Source: Metallyticus violacea (lineage: Eukaryota > Arthropoda > Insecta > Mantodea > Metallyticidae). From it: 64,000 nt of DNA. Below the pieces are notes generated by a model that was not told where the DNA came from, searched no databases, and saw only the letters and a program-made list of their open reading frames with translations. The translations under genes and the position numbers were made by a program. Positions 46,886 to 59,855 of this stretch are shown piece after piece (the stretch's first letter is position 1; each line of letters opens with the position of its first letter). The stretch lies in contig CM060831.1 in NCBI GenBank assembly GCA_030762175.1, forward strand, positions 140,648,501 through 140,712,500. Direction: 5' to 3'.

Positions 46886-49027
46886 TAAAAGTCAATGAAT
46901 TTCTGCAGTTCTGGCGTTTTCCTTCCACAAAAACCATGCAGTCCATATTTATCCATCATAGCATCCATCTTATCCACGTCTTTCTCTGTTTGACAACGAA
47001 CGAACACTGTCCTTCCGCTACACGCTCTGCTTACAACTGCCATCTAGCGTCTGCAAGGCGCACTGTATCAGACCATCGCTCTACAAATTGAGACAGTTAC
47101 TGTCTAACATAGATCCCAGGCGCACTCAGAAACAATATTTATATATAACATACTCACCAAAAGGGTCATAGACATATGGTTTACACATGTTGTTATAAGT
47201 ATAAGAAAGAAGACAAAATACTATTAATGGGGAAGGTAATCTTTTTTGCTAAGAGAGTCTCTTTGTAATGTTACTTCACGTCAACCAGAACTTGGAAAAC
47301 AACCGGATATTGAACAAAATGCGATCTCGGGAATTTGGAAGGGACGAGTGATTCTTTTGTTAACTGTACAGGGAAAACTCGGGCAATAAATATCCAGATG
47401 GAATCATAAAACTCTGTTTCCACTTTCTTTTAATATATCATTTATGTCAAGAGTCTAAGAATTAAAATTTCGCTGTGGGTGCATCCGAATAAAATCTTTA
47501 GAGATAGCCCATGAGAGTCAAACGATAATAAATTAACATAAGAGCCCACGAATAGGAAGAGCATATCAAGTGACATTTGGAAAGGCATGTTGAATATAGT
47601 TATAGCGCCTAGGCCGACGGGCAGGCGAATTGAGAAAAACAATTGTAATGGACTTCTTACCTGTTCCTTGTTTGTCACTTGATGCTGAAGTGTTAGAAAA
47701 AAGCGAAAGTTTTAATAAATTGTGAAACTGGAACTGCGAATCATCTCCTTTCCCTGTGACAGTGCATCACAAAAACATTAAGCTAATAAACTGAGCTTGT
47801 AGCCGAGGAAGAGACATTACTATATTGCGGTACTGTATGGAGGTTCGACCAATCACCCCTGAGATACCACTCCATTTATAAAATTCGATCACCTCCTTAT
47901 TAACAACGAACCCAAACTCAATCACAACCTAAAAATAATAAATAAATATAAAAATACTGCTGCAGAATGGGCGTAAATTGCACGAAATTCACAAAAACTC
48001 ACCAAATTTACCCAAGGTCCCTTGAACATTTGCTATTGTATATAGTTTATATAACTAACTACTTTCCACTTCTTGTGGGTTCTTTGTAAGACCCCACTAC
48101 AATCTCTGCAATTATTACTGTAGTAAATTAACTTATGTTTATTTTTATATAGCATTATTTTGTAATGTCGATTCGTGCTTGTAAGGTAATCTGGAATAAA
48201 TTGGATTAAATTTTAGCATAAGTGCACACTGAAAAACGAAATTTGCAAATTGTGCATTGTTATTGTAGCAAGGTATTGTTAAACTAATAAATGAGTTCTT
48301 TAGTTATGCCTGATTTAAAAGTACCTGTTATTGATATGTGTTTCTTGAATAAACTTTCCCATTAAAAGAAGATGAAATGCAAGTTATGGTCTTTTAGTCA
48401 AGTCGCAGCTTCTTTCAAGATTGTATAGATACTAGAAATCTCTGTCCTAAAACAAAAAGGAAAGTGTAACACCCAAGCAAAGAAAATACTCAAAGTGAAA
48501 ATTTACATATATTTTAAATTAAGTGTTATGAACATTCATTTTTAGTGGGAGAGACTTTACTGCAGCACAAAGGAAAGTTGTCCTATGCTCCTCTTTTACC
48601 TCATGAAATAAAACACAGGAGTCCTTCCTAATGCTGTGATGGGGTTGTATAATCCTCATATTCTGCTTCGCTCAGGTTGTGGCGCCCGAGGCTCTCGCCT
48701 TAGTTACGTGCCAACGCTGTATGACAATACAAAACGCACAAAAAATAAACAAATAGTTGTAAAATATTCTTCGGAACCTGTAGTCAGATCCATGTTACTA
48801 TTTGTTTATTATTTTTTTTACCAACAAATGTTTTTGCTACCTAGTAACAGCTGTATTCACCTCCTGTATGAAATTTACTTACTCTTTCAGATATTCATGT
48901 CATGTCGTATAAAGAACCGGCGGTATAGTCGCGAAATATCTGCGAATGAGCCACGAACCTGTATTATTTACGAAATGCTATCAATGTCACTGAAACGAAC
49001 AGAGTCGAAAGGCACAACATCTCAAAT
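46886..49027. other. No supported gene
   Basis: The first 160 bp may continue the mariner relic, but no frame is convincing. The rest is intergenic. A 162-codon plus-strand frame (48636-49124) has no recognisable motif and runs into the transposon below. Confidence 0.4.
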
Positions 49028-49560
49028 ATATACAGAGTGTTCAAAAAGTCACGCAAGCTCATGTGGGAACTATTTTACAATAAACGCTGGAAGTTGCCCC
49101 CGTTCTGTTCTTCACACAAGCTAATACGTTTAATCATGTTGCTGAACACTCTTTATCAACGTTTGCTGTGAGACTGCACCAAGATTTGAATATTAGCTTG
49201 CAATTCTGGAACATCCTTGCAAAACACTGTTGCAAGTAACCCACAGTGTTCATAGTTTTATTGGTTGTGATACTGTCCTGTTGAAACCATGCGTTTTTCA
49301 ATTTCTCTGCTGACAACGTATTGACAAATGTTTCCACCATTGTTACACATTGTTCACTGAATGTAATGAGATGCGATTACTTGACATGCCACAAAAAGCT
49401 AATTTTCTGTGAGTGCAGAGGCATCTCCTGCAGCTCATTAGGTTTCCAGTGGCCATTTTGAACATTTTCCTATCAGTCCAGTTCCTTCCCATCTGGTTTT
49501 ACAAATTCAATAAACCAGCGACAGTACGCTTATCGAGTTTACAGGTCTCAGGGCTGCAGT
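49028..49560 (-). pseudogene. Tc/mariner-superfamily transposase remnant
   Basis: The minus-strand frame has FVNTLSAEKLKNAWFQQDSI, matching the F-Q-Q-D-x-A-x-x-H block around the second catalytic Asp of IS630/Tc-type transposases in insects. It also has CGMSSNRI upstream after a frameshift. The low-coordinate end carries acagagtgttcaaaaagtca plus cgc, which looks like a terminal sequence. The His and Ala of the catalytic block are lost, so the copy is dead. Confidence 0.7.
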
Positions 49561-50469
49561 TGCTGGACGGCACGGGTTTTATTCAGGCACAATTTAAAAA
49601 AAAATCAAACAGTAGTCATTGTGAACGCGACGGACATAGTAAGTGCTTAAGCTCACTGAACTACAGTAAACTTTGCACTTCACAACTGAGGACCTCTCTG
49701 CTTATTTTAGGCACGCAATTGTTTGCTTCAATAAGTTCTAGTTATGTACAGTGTACTTTTTGGGAACTGCCTAACAATTTTATTTTTTTCAAAAGAGAAT
49801 AAAAGTTAAAAAAAAAAACAAACAATTCCTTTCCATACCACTGTGCTTAATGGTCCATTGCAAAGCATGGAGATAAATGCCAATCAAGCTCAAATAGATA
49901 GCAGAAAGCCTGTTAGGGAAAACATTCTTTTGATGTTACGTCACTGTGCACTTGTCATTTAACCAGAAAATTATACACTGGTTTTAATTCACAGGAGCGA
50001 GTAGCGCCAAATTAATCGCAAAGCAATATTGGAAAGCAATAATAACATTGCAATGTTTACAATCGGCAATAATTTTATTACATTTCGATGCCATGCATAT
50101 GGCTAATAGATGTTAAATTTAAAAAAAAAAAAAAGTGGTAATAAATGTTCTCGGCAAGTATTCGATTATGCTTTCCCTGTACTGATGCAGAACCGTATGA
50201 AACACAAACACATTTTCGTGACATTTGCACTCCGAGTTCGATCCCCCAAAATACCCAAGCTGTTCCTATTGTACTGCTTCCCAGTCACACTTCCTAACTG
50301 CACATGGGCTTTGTGGACTGATAATAATACTCGGACATTAATGTATTTGCATTTATACGTAATTTTATATACAATATGATCGCTGCATTAGTTATAAGAC
50401 GATATTATACATGTTTTTCAAGGCTAAACCTGCCAAGAAAATCGCAGTCATACTCATGCTTCTGTAAAA
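49561..50469. other. No supported gene
   Basis: Short frames only; a poly(A) run of 14 nt near 50119 lies in a frame with no recognisable domain. Confidence 0.45.
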
Positions 50470-51706
50470 TACGAGGGTAGGTCCATAAGTTTTCGGCCTA
50501 GCCATTTTCTAGGTATAATAAAGACAAAAACTATATTTACCTTTTCAATATAGTTACCCTTTATTGCAATGCTCTTCTCACATCTTTGAATTAGCATTTC
50601 AATCTCCCCCCCCCCCAAATAGTCAGAAGTCTTGTCTGCAAAATGTGCACTTAAATTTCCTTCCTCGAAGTTCATTCTTGAGTTTTGAGAAGAGGAAATA
50701 GTCACTGGGAGCTAGATCTGGGCTATAGGATGGATGATCGATCTCCTTGAAGCCACATTTCTTCACAGCTTCCTTTGCAATAAAAGGTGTGTTCATAGAT
50801 GCGCTGTCATGAAGAAGGCGCATACCACCACTCAGCTTTCCTCGCCTTTTTTCTTTAATGGAAGCAGTCTGTGTAGTAGGCCAGCACAGCACTCACCATT
50901 TACTGTGGTGTTTCTCACCTTGAAATAAATGAAGAGTATTCCCTCACAGTTCCAAAAGATTGTAACCATCATCTTCTTGGTTGATTGAGTGACCTTGGCT
51001 TTAGATGTGCTGCTTCGCCAGGTTTACGCCTCTTCATTGATTCTCTTTTGGACAAGGGATCATAGTAGAGGACCATAGTTTCATATCCTGTAACAATGGT
51101 TTGCAGACATTCTCTCTCGTTGCCACGGCAGAGCTCCAAAAATGCCTAACAACAGAGGACTCGTTGCTGCTTCTGAACTGAGGAAAGAGGTCTAGTCACT
51201 AGCCTTATTCACGTTTAATGTTCATGAATAATTATAAAGACCCAACCTTGCTCTATTGCTGTAACTTTGAGCCGCCGATCTTCCATAATTTCTCCTTCCA
51301 CAAGGGCGATGTTTTCAGGAGTGAGCACCTCCAAGGGCCTACGTGCACGCTCTTCGTCTTTAATGCTTTCTCGACCCATTCGAAAAAGTTTGGCCCATTC
51401 TTTTACGGTAGAATATGGTGAGAATCTTCCCCATATACACCGTCCAATCGCTGTGTAATTTCATTTGGAGTAAGTCCTTCTTCTGACACGAACTTAATAA
51501 CAGCTCGAAACTCCATTTTGAACATGTCACAATCTTCTACACATAGCCTTCTTTATGGAACTATATCTGAACAACTGAACACAGCAGAGCGGAAGTTACA
51601 AGTGCAATTATTTGCTTAACAGATAAGGTATGACCAAGATAAGAGTTTTGTGAAAGTGATGAACCTTATCGTCGAGGCCGGAAACTTATGGGCCTACCGT
51701 CGTGTA
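50470..51706 (-). mobile_element. Complete but inactive mariner element
   Basis: Both terminal inverted repeats are present: cgagggtaggtccataagtt at 50472 and its inverse ending at 51702. The overall length of about 1.24 kb is typical of mariner. TA dinucleotides flank the ends, in line with TA target duplication. The coding strand is minus. Confidence 0.92.
50490..51520 (-). pseudogene. Mariner transposase, broken
   Basis: The minus-strand translation starts MFKMEFRAVIKFVSEEGLTP near 51520 (helix-turn-helix), goes through TGYETMVLYYDP and MKRRKPGEAAHLKP, and reaches DHPSYSPDLAPSDYFLFSKL near 50690-50750, just before the final catalytic region. Multiple stops and frameshifts separate these blocks. 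Its ends match the fragments at 9600-9893 and 26452-26722, which are other copies of the lineage. Confidence 0.88.
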
Positions 51707-52886
51707 TGTAAGAGGTCTCAGCTATGACAAGCTGAAACCAGTGTTGCCAGACGAGGCTACGTGTCTTTTCTATGTACAGGATGGGCGGAAAGTAGCTAAG
51801 TATTGGAAATCCAGCATACTCTGTGTAAACTGTTACATAGGAATATAGATGTAATATCTCAGACTTTAATGTGGGCACCTGTGGCGTCTACGTTTTCCTC
51901 AAACGACCGGGAACGAAGGTTTCTGGAGCAGATATGGCCTTGTGGCTGTCATTTCTCTCTACACGGTGACTTGTGTGATCTTTTACACCGTCACGCCGGG
52001 ATCGTGTTTCGCAGTACCGACAATTGTGATCTCTGAACAAGAACAATGGAATTCCACACTTCATAGCGTGCAGCAATGTTCAGCCATCTTTGTTATTGTA
52101 GCGCGCACCCCCTCTCACTTTTCTGGCGGTTTCATAGTTATATTTTGATGTTCTGGCTCCTTTGAAAAAATATTCCAAAATAAATATTGTCACATCTGAC
52201 ACAAAGCTACGCTGGACTATTGAAATTGGAATGTCTTTGCTTGCTGAAGCTATGGTGTAACCTTGGAGTTTCCGACAGTATCTGGTAGTCCTGTGAATTA
52301 TCAATAGATAGCAGTATGAATATTTTATATACGATTCCATTCCAACTTTTCCTCTAACAGGCATAAGGGAATTTGCAGATTCCCCACCTGAACTCTCATT
52401 TGTCACTGCAAAAATACTAAAACGGAAATTATAATGTAAATTTTATTTTTAAACAATTACTTTTAATTAGCACTTAATATACTTTACGTTAATAACGTTT
52501 TAAATAAAAAATGTGTAAATGAAAGCGTGGATTTTTAATATTGTGGCATAAAACCTTTAGGTAGTTAAGCAATTTGACTTATGGTTAGATTGCTGTAGGC
52601 CAGTTAATAAATCCCTGTAGAGAGGTGAGCGAATCATAATGAGAATAGAAAATACAGCAAAGAATGGGTTAAGAGGCTGCGGATTAAAAGTATTTTTATA
52701 ATCAGTTTTCTTTTACTCTGCTCAAAAGTAGGAATTTGGGTGTTAAAACGATTACTAATTTACATCTGAATTTATTACCTATGCTTTAATTTCAAAACAA
52801 TACATTTGATATTTTCACTTGATTGTGTCTGATATTTGGCTATTTTCTGGCGACTTACTGGTCAACAGAGTGCGTAAGTTCAAGCA
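51707..52886. other. No supported gene
   Basis: Overlapping frames on both strands at 51666-52406 are GC-richer than the surroundings and may be eroded transposon sequence, but no motif could be assigned. Confidence 0.4.
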
Positions 52887-53605
52887 AAAAGACACTTAAA
52901 ATATTGAAAATAGGCATTTATTAAAAGTGAAAACAGAGTAATATGAGTCATTATTAATGCAAATAGGTATATAAGGTAGATGGTTTCTGGTCGAGTTCAT
53001 TTTTGTTTATGCATTTATAGGGGAATCAGGTTAGTATCTCTTTTATTTTCACACTGAACACATTGTAGGGACGGTTTATTGCATAGCTGCACTCTCTCAT
53101 CTTTCTCGCTTGCAATTGTTTGCTACATATGTAGCTGAGAAATTACCCCCACCACAAATTTCCTAGAGTTGCTCGTGGCAGATCGATACAAGGTCATCTA
53201 CCAGAACTATTCAAAACTACAGTACTTCCTTCATCTTTTCTATTTCCTGGTATTCGTATGCCCGAGGTAACCGTGCATTCCTTTCACTAATGAAAGTTGG
53301 TTCTGATTTTTACACAGCATAAGTGAATGGGTTGTAGAGAAAGTTTTTGACTGCTTGAAAAAAAAAATATGTAACAAGATTATCTATAGATATTTTTAAG
53401 AGGAGAATATGCCATTTTTCACTTCGATGTATTGAAATTCTTTATGTCCTTTTTAAAATGCGTATCATCACAGAAATAAATCCATAATGATCAAAATAGA
53501 ATAAATAAATAAAGATTTTAAATCTTAAAATAGGCAACATAAGACAAAATACCGACCCCAACTGTACGGAAACATGTTCATTTCTTTCTGACAAAATCCC
53601 TCACA
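52887..53605 (-). mobile_element. hAT-type transposon remnant, copy E2 (internally deleted)
   Basis: Direct-orientation homologue of 13565-14535: aaaataggcatttattaaaa at one end, gagttcatttttgtttat and ctttcactaatgaa inside, and aaataggcaaca near the other end. The hATC coding block of the first copy is absent. Confidence 0.65.
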
Positions 53606-55425
53606 GAACACAGCAAAGAGAAGCAAGGAAACTAACGCATGCTTCTCTGTATATCCTAAAAACGCGGAACGTATAGAGAGAGTTTTGTTGGCAATTTAGT
53701 ACGCGGACCTATTGCATCGCAATATTTAATTTGAAAGCTATTAGTTTTACGAACGTTCATTATTTCCTACCTTTCTGTATCTGAAAGGAACTGAAATACT
53801 CATTAAATATTACAATCAGGTACATTGATTAGCATTTGATTGTATTACCTTAAGCCCTGTTTCTTTTCATGTTGAATTTTGAGGCATTTCCTGTGAGTAA
53901 GACAGGAAGCAGTACTCTGTTCATACTTCTTCCCAGGGTTTTATTTTTGTGTCTGTGACGGTATGCAAGACAGAGAGAAGCGGCAGGTGAAATCTCGGAT
54001 TGCGTTGCTCTAGTATTTTAATTGGAAACATCTGACACCACTTTAGGGGGCGAGGAAGGAGTTGCCGTGGAACTGAAAACGACTTTCTTCAACGAATTTT
54101 ATTTCTTTTTCTTTTTTATCTTCTTCTCTCTCTACCTTTTTTTTTTTTTTTTTGCAGACCTCTTTTATCTTGCCACGCGGTAAAATAATGGAGCGCAAGA
54201 CCAAGTCAATGCTATTAGGGAAGGAAAAAAGAAACCTTAAAACAAGAAAGGCTACTAACTCACTTGGTGTATGGCTCTGAAGCTGCGGGTCATAGATTTG
54301 ATCTCCGGTTAAGAGGATTTCATTGAAAATGTGACGTACAGCCTTTGTGCACATGCTTCCCTAGATATAAAATTTAGTATATCTGTATTCAAGAGATTTG
54401 TCACAAACTGGGGCATTGGGTTGCTGTTATGCTGCAGGCCCGAGTTTGAAACTTATTGCTTTAGAGTGGAAATTTGCCTTTTCCACAGTTTCATCCTATC
54501 TTCCCTTTCATATCTTCTCATGTTCTTAATAGATTGCTGCTATTACGGGGAAGACCAAGACATGTGATCCTGAACTTGTGATTCTGACTTCTTCTTGTGA
54601 CCTGGGTTGCTTTGATACGGTCCTCTCTGAAACGATAGGTTCACTAGAGACACCTGTGTTAGGTCTATGGAAAGCTGGAAGATGGGGCTTGTGGCGCCTT
54701 AGAGTTCAGTTACTCATAATTCAAATTGACTTTTATTGGTGCAACTGTTATTTTCTTTTTCTCAATCTTATATTTTCATATTCATTTCTATTAGGTTATG
54801 AGGTCTATTCAGAAATCGTTCATTATTTAGGACATCTTAAGTATGATTCAAATCAAGTACGAACTACGTGAATAAACCTTTCAATGAGCACATAATTTAT
54901 TATGTGTATAAGGCGTTCACAATGACTTCATTTCTCGCATCACAGGAGCTGAATTTCGTGTTTAGCTTATACCGCTAAGGGTAAGGCGATTTCAAATCGT
55001 GGATGAAATGTGTTGCTTGTATAAGTGCATGAGATCCAAATACGTGTAGACTGTGCAAATAAGGTGCCCTTCTGCTGTAGGAAGTTTCCAAAATAAACAC
55101 TTCAAAGGTCATAGATGGTTTTCATATGCATACGAAGATTATAAAATTTTTTTTATATAAAATGTCATTGTGTTAGTACAAGGCTATTAATTTACTAAAA
55201 TTTGTAATAATTATTTAACATATAAGCGCTATAAACATTATTACGTTCTCAAAAAGAATAATTAATTAATACATTGCGAGAAAACAATATAACAGAGCAT
55301 ACGCTTGCAAGCAGCGTAATAACATATACTTCCCAGATATATCTGTATATGTTCAATCAATGTAAAAAGAGAATTTAATCCAATGTGATCATAGCATTAA
55401 ACCATTTCAGAATGCAACGTAATTT
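53606..55425. other. No supported gene
   Basis: Intergenic; frames at 54043-54354 (minus, through a lysine-coding poly(A) stretch) and 54578-54871 (plus) lack domains. Confidence 0.45.
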
Positions 55426-55507
55426 CTGATATTCTAAAACCTGGGAAAATGCTCACATAACAGTAAGCTTAAGCCTAGAATCGTCATGCTGGTTAGATAC
55501 TTAATTA

Positions 55508-55545
<38 letters not shown>

Positions 55546-55560
55546 TAATAATAATAACAA

Positions 55561-55613
<53 letters not shown>

Positions 55614-56130
55614 TCGACGGCAGCAATTCTAATGAAACACTGTATTATCTAGCAGGAATAAAGTTAAGTGAAACAACTTTTTGAAAGTACGTAAACTGTG
55701 AGGAAAGAAATGAAAATGCTTTACTTCACCTCAAATACATAACGCGTACACAGTAATGAGCCAAAAAGGAGTTCTAAACTCCTTTATAACTAAGTTACAA
55801 AGCATTTGTAATTATAATAGCTGATATTCTAAAATCTGGGAAAATGCTCACATACAATAAGCTTACACATGGAATCATCAAGTTCATAAGAAGACACATT
55901 ATAATTAAATAATAAGAAGAGGTTCTACTGCACCGATTCCAATGAAACACTGTAATGACCGAGTAAGAATGAAACTAGATGAAACAACTTTTTGAAGGTA
56001 CGTAGAGAGTGAGAAAAGGAATGAAAGTCTTTACTTCATATCAAATACATAACGCGTGCACAGCAATGAGCCGAAAAGGAGTTTAGAACTGAGTTCTAAG
56101 CATTTATAACTAATAATACCAGGTTACTTC
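55426..56130 (+). repeat. Diverged tandem duplication
   Basis: Copy 1 (55426-55820) and copy 2 (55821-56130) share ctgatattctaaaa.ctgggaaaatgctcac, gaaacaactttttgaa and catcaaatacataacgcgt-like blocks at roughly 80% identity. The first copy is longer because of a microsatellite insertion. Confidence 0.85.
55508..55611. repeat. (AAT)n-(AAG)n compound microsatellite
   Basis: An (AAT) tract with AAC variants switches abruptly to about 17 AAG units near 55561. It lies inside copy 1 of the tandem duplication; copy 2 has only 'aataataagaagagg' there. Confidence 0.95.
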
Positions 56131-56737
56131 CTATAAGGATACTTTAAGAATCGAGTTTAATTAAAATCGGCCAAGAAAATTGACGACTGAGAATCAGAAT
56201 TATAAGCAAAATCAAGGGAACTGACCAGAACATGTTTAAAAAATATACAAAGCATAAAACGACGTTTAAATGTAACTACAGGGGAAGAAGATTATTTTCA
56301 GCAACATAAATAAGCAATTCTCCCATATAAAATATTTCTATGTTCGTGGGGTACTATCACACAGAAATAGACACAGTTTACCTTCTTTATATGAAGCATC
56401 CTGTGTTTTTGTACACTAATGCAGTGTGTAGGAATTGGTGACTTTAATTTTTAATTTCCTAACACTTTATTCATGTATACTTTTTATTCATTATTTAGAC
56501 ATTCACAATGTAGGCTACACTATATTGCAAGTTATACATTATATATTATTAATATTACTATCACTAACTTAAAAATACAAATATTTAAGTCTCAATCGAA
56601 AATACCACATACTTTATATCAAGTGTTAACAATGGTACTCACTTATGCTTCAAATAGATATTTAGAATTAACAATATGTATTTTATTTCTAGATTTTACC
56701 ACCGGAAACGAACGTTACTTATCTATACTTAAAGTAT
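56131..56737. other. No supported gene
   Basis: AT-rich spacer; one 88-codon frame (56473-56739) with no recognisable motif. Confidence 0.45.
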
Positions 56738-57345
56738 GAGGATCATTTGAAAAGTTCTCGGAATAAAGTAGAAAATGACGGCAAAGCTTTTTGAAATCAT
56801 TCTAATTTTTCAAAATAATCTTCCTTAACACTAACGCACTTTGTCCAGCGATGCTCCAAAGCCTTTTTCCATCACGAAATCCAGATTCGTTCAGACCTGC
56901 AAAATGTTCCTCAACTGAAGATTTAAGCTCTTCTTTCTACCAAGGAATTTCCTTAGCTTGAGGAACAGATGAAAGTTCATTGGAGGCAAATAAGGGGGTT
57001 AAGGGAGATGTGGCAGAAAATCGTAGCTCAATTCATTTCATTGATTTTTGCCATTACAACGACATATGTGTCTTCCCGGTCAAATCTACACACTTGGCCT
57101 TCTTTGGCGGCGGAGAATTGCAATACTTCTACTGTTTAGTCTGGTGTTTTGTTTTCGGTTTCATTATCGGTCACAAATCGACGTATAAAGGCGGGGAGAC
57201 TCTCTGAAATGCCAAACTTTGCTGAGAAATTTGCACTTTTGATTAGTTTTTTGAGCAGTACCCATTTTGCCAACCATTTTTTCAAGTATAATTCTTCCCT
57301 CAACATGTTAAATACGCATTCTTCGTATATGTAAAATGAGAGAGC
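56738..57345 (-). pseudogene. Mariner deletion derivative
   Basis: The low-coordinate end has gaggatcatttgaaaagttc then tcggaat, a terminal sequence. In minus-strand order: FVTDNET near the first catalytic block (D for G, N for D), SPPPKKAKCVDLTGKTHMS, a large deletion, a variant of HPPYSPDLAS near 57020, then EHRWTKCVSVKEDYFEK at the C-terminus. The region between KTHMS and the final catalytic block is missing. Its terminal sequence differs from that of the 50470 element. Confidence 0.82.
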
Positions 57346-57554
57346 ATATATAATGAATGTGTTAAACACTTAAAAACAAAAAAATTAAGATACAGATTTG
57401 CATTTTATTTTGAAAACTATAACAGTCAAATTATATTTCTGTGCAATATTGTGTAAAGGTTCTACATAATTCCTTGCGTTTATATTAATAAATAATTATT
57501 GCTTGTCTTTATATTAATAAATAAATTATATGGTAGCTTAAGAAATGAGTACTC
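57346..57554. other. Spacer
   Basis: AT-rich spacer with a doubled attaataaataa-type phrase at about 57485-57530. Confidence 0.5.
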
Positions 57555-58225
57555 TGACATACAAAATTGATGGCGCAAACTTAAATGATTGAAAGTATAC
57601 GACAATAGAAGCAAAAAAGTTCCAATAAACATGGGTTCGCAAACGATCTATGTGCGAGATAATTGCAAATGTTTCATTACAAGCCGCCACTGACTTCATT
57701 AAGTAACATCGTCCATAGTTTGTACAAAAATTGAATCTAGAACCAAAGTGCGAATTTGAACTCTCTGGAGGTGGTAATGGTGCAGTGAACTGCGATGTAA
57801 ACTTTTTTGGCTTAGTGCAGGCACTTGGGAGGCAATTCTTCTCTTTGAAGTTCCTGAAGAGAGTTGCACTGTTACCCTAAACTTCAGGCGCAATGTGTTC
57901 AGGCCTTCCTGCTCTCCTGTCACATAAGAAACTCTCTGTTCTCTGAGGCGCGTTACTGTACAGTTCAGCACACCTGATAGTGTTGAGACAAGTGATCTGA
58001 CTGCGACGACTAACTGTCGTATATGCTTTGATAACTGCACCACGTGTTGGCAACGTTCAGTTTTGTAAACAACGGGCACATCGCGGACCGCTTCTTGCGT
58101 AACGAGTGATGCACATGATGGCTCATAAACACACACGACATATTTGCGGGCCCGTGTTTACTGCAACTTTTTTTGCTTCTATTGTCGTATACTTTCAACC
58201 GTTACATTTTGCGCCATTAATTTTG
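57555..58225 (-). mobile_element. DNA transposon remnant with ~80-bp TIRs (DUF4817-type)
   Basis: The left end (57555-57640) and right end (58155-58225) are inverted repeats sharing aatggcgcaaa and gaaagtatacgacaatagaa. The right outer end reads gaaacaccctgtat. The internal minus-strand frame (57699-58136) keeps SYVTGEQEG and SKRRIASQVPALSQKS with a following HYHLQRVQ. These match the helix-turn-helix part of the insect DUF4817/Tc-like proteins, including the conserved HLQRVQ. The catalytic part is missing, so this is a non-autonomous remnant. Confidence 0.72.
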
Positions 58226-58229
58226 AAAC

Positions 58230-58615
58230 ACCCTGTATTATAGCAGTTTTAAGAAATAGTGGGGCATGGAAAAATATATGGAGGTCGGTGACAAAACGGG
58301 TAAGAAGGATGTGGCAAGGGCAAGAGCAGGAATAATCATGTTAGGTGTGATAAAGGATGACGAAGAATTGTGCCCACTGTTTGGTAAGGTAGACAAGAAC
58401 TTGCACTGTATATTAGAATGTATAGAAACTGAAGAATGGAGAGAGGAAATATGGAACAAGAAGAGGGATAATTTACAGGTAGAAATTCTGGCATGAAATA
58501 TTTTTGGGAGCGTCAGAAAAATGTAGGGAATGTAAAAGAAAAATGGTGGAAGAAAGTGATCAAGGCAAAGGAAGAAGGTAATGTAGTAACAATGAGGGAA
58601 GATGCTCACCTTTAG
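58230..58615 (+). pseudogene. Non-LTR retrotransposon (LINE) 3' coding end
   Basis: The frame 58266-58496 has DVARARAGIIMLG followed by ELCPLFGKVDKNLHCILEC and TEEWREEIW, the Cys/His knuckle (C-x-x-C-x8-H-x3-C) found at the C-terminus of many LINE ORF2 proteins; the second Cys is Phe here. After a frameshift it continues KYFWERQKNV to a TAG at 58613-58615. It begins next to the right end of the transposon at 57555-58225, so its 5' end may have been cut off. Confidence 0.72.
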
Positions 58616-59855
58616 GGAAGTATTTGTAAAGTTCATTGCGATAATATGTATAGTTAGAGTGTTGCACGATGCATGTACACAAAAAATCGGGGTGTTAGTG
58701 GTATAGGATTCTGAATTAACAAGCACTCCAGGATCAAGGAAATATTGTAAAACTGTAATTGTAAATGAATAGAAATAGTAATAAATATTAATTCTTTAAT
58801 AAATAATAGTTTTTATATTTCGAAAAATTTACATAATTTTACAACTAATTTCATACACATGTGAATACAATGTGAGGATTCTGCTAATGTAGTTTCTTAT
58901 TTGTCCATGGTTACTGAATAAAAAATCTAATAAGAGAAAAAGAGTTTTATTAAATATTAGTAAAATTTTTTCCTTTCGCCAAGTGGTCACGAAAACTTTG
59001 CAGACATATTTGAGTAATGATTTAACACTTTGAAATGTATTAATGTATCGATTTGCAATCATTATATCTGCATTTCACGTTAACTGTGGCAAATGCTACT
59101 GCATTCACTTGTTTCACAGTTGCGCTGCGATTCACACAATTGTTTTTATTCCGCGACAGGCAAAGACATCTTTTGTTATCCTTCAATACAGGGAAAACGT
59201 TAAAAAGTACAGTAGGAAATAGAAAACAAGAATGATAGCAACAAGGATAAAGGGGGAGGGAGAAGAAACAAAGACAACAATTAATCCACTGGGAGAGAAG
59301 GGTTTTAGCAGTCGATTGGGGGAACCCCCTCAAGAGCTAGGAGGCGGAAATTTGTTTCATTTGGGCCCCAGTGTGCGCTTGGCAGAGACGGGGATGAAGG
59401 CAAAGAAGAAGAAGCCTCTGTGACAATTGCGCGTTAACTCTAATCAAGTGCTAATGAAAACTAATGTTTGGGTTTTCAGGGCAGGTTGTCAGTTGTAGGA
59501 GTTCTTGGACCGCCTCCTGGGCGCCTGCATTATAAAAATACAGCTTAAGGCTTCCACACAGTAACAGTCCCAAGCGACAACTTTATATGCAAATAGTTTT
59601 AACTGAATCACAAATAGCATTTACTCCTGTCTCGTTTTGTTCTCTACTCTATCATACAAACTTGGATACAAACTATCTGCTTGAATGGAAAGCATAAAAA
59701 TATTTTATCATGATGTCTTTTGCAAAATGTCTGGTGTCGACTTGAATTTAAACACTTAGAAAACATTTGCTCTAGCATGACCGATAAATGATAAGCAACG
59801 TTTGTCACATACGACAAGAACAATATAGAACGAGTATTGACTCTGTGCAGGCTTG
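58616..59855. other. No supported gene
   Basis: Intergenic; a purine-rich stretch at 59225-59420 gives low-complexity frames that are not genes. Confidence 0.45.

Noticed and set aside
48636..49124. 162-codon plus-strand open frame
   Set aside because: No motif; its end runs into the terminal sequence of a transposon, so openness looks accidental.
51720..52150. Possible transposon starting tacaggatgggcggaaagta
   Set aside because: GC content and overlapping frames hint at an old element, but no inverted end or transposase motif could be confirmed.
59232..59423. 63-codon plus-strand frame rich in Gly/Lys/Glu
   Set aside because: Purine-rich low-complexity DNA gives open frames without any protein signature.
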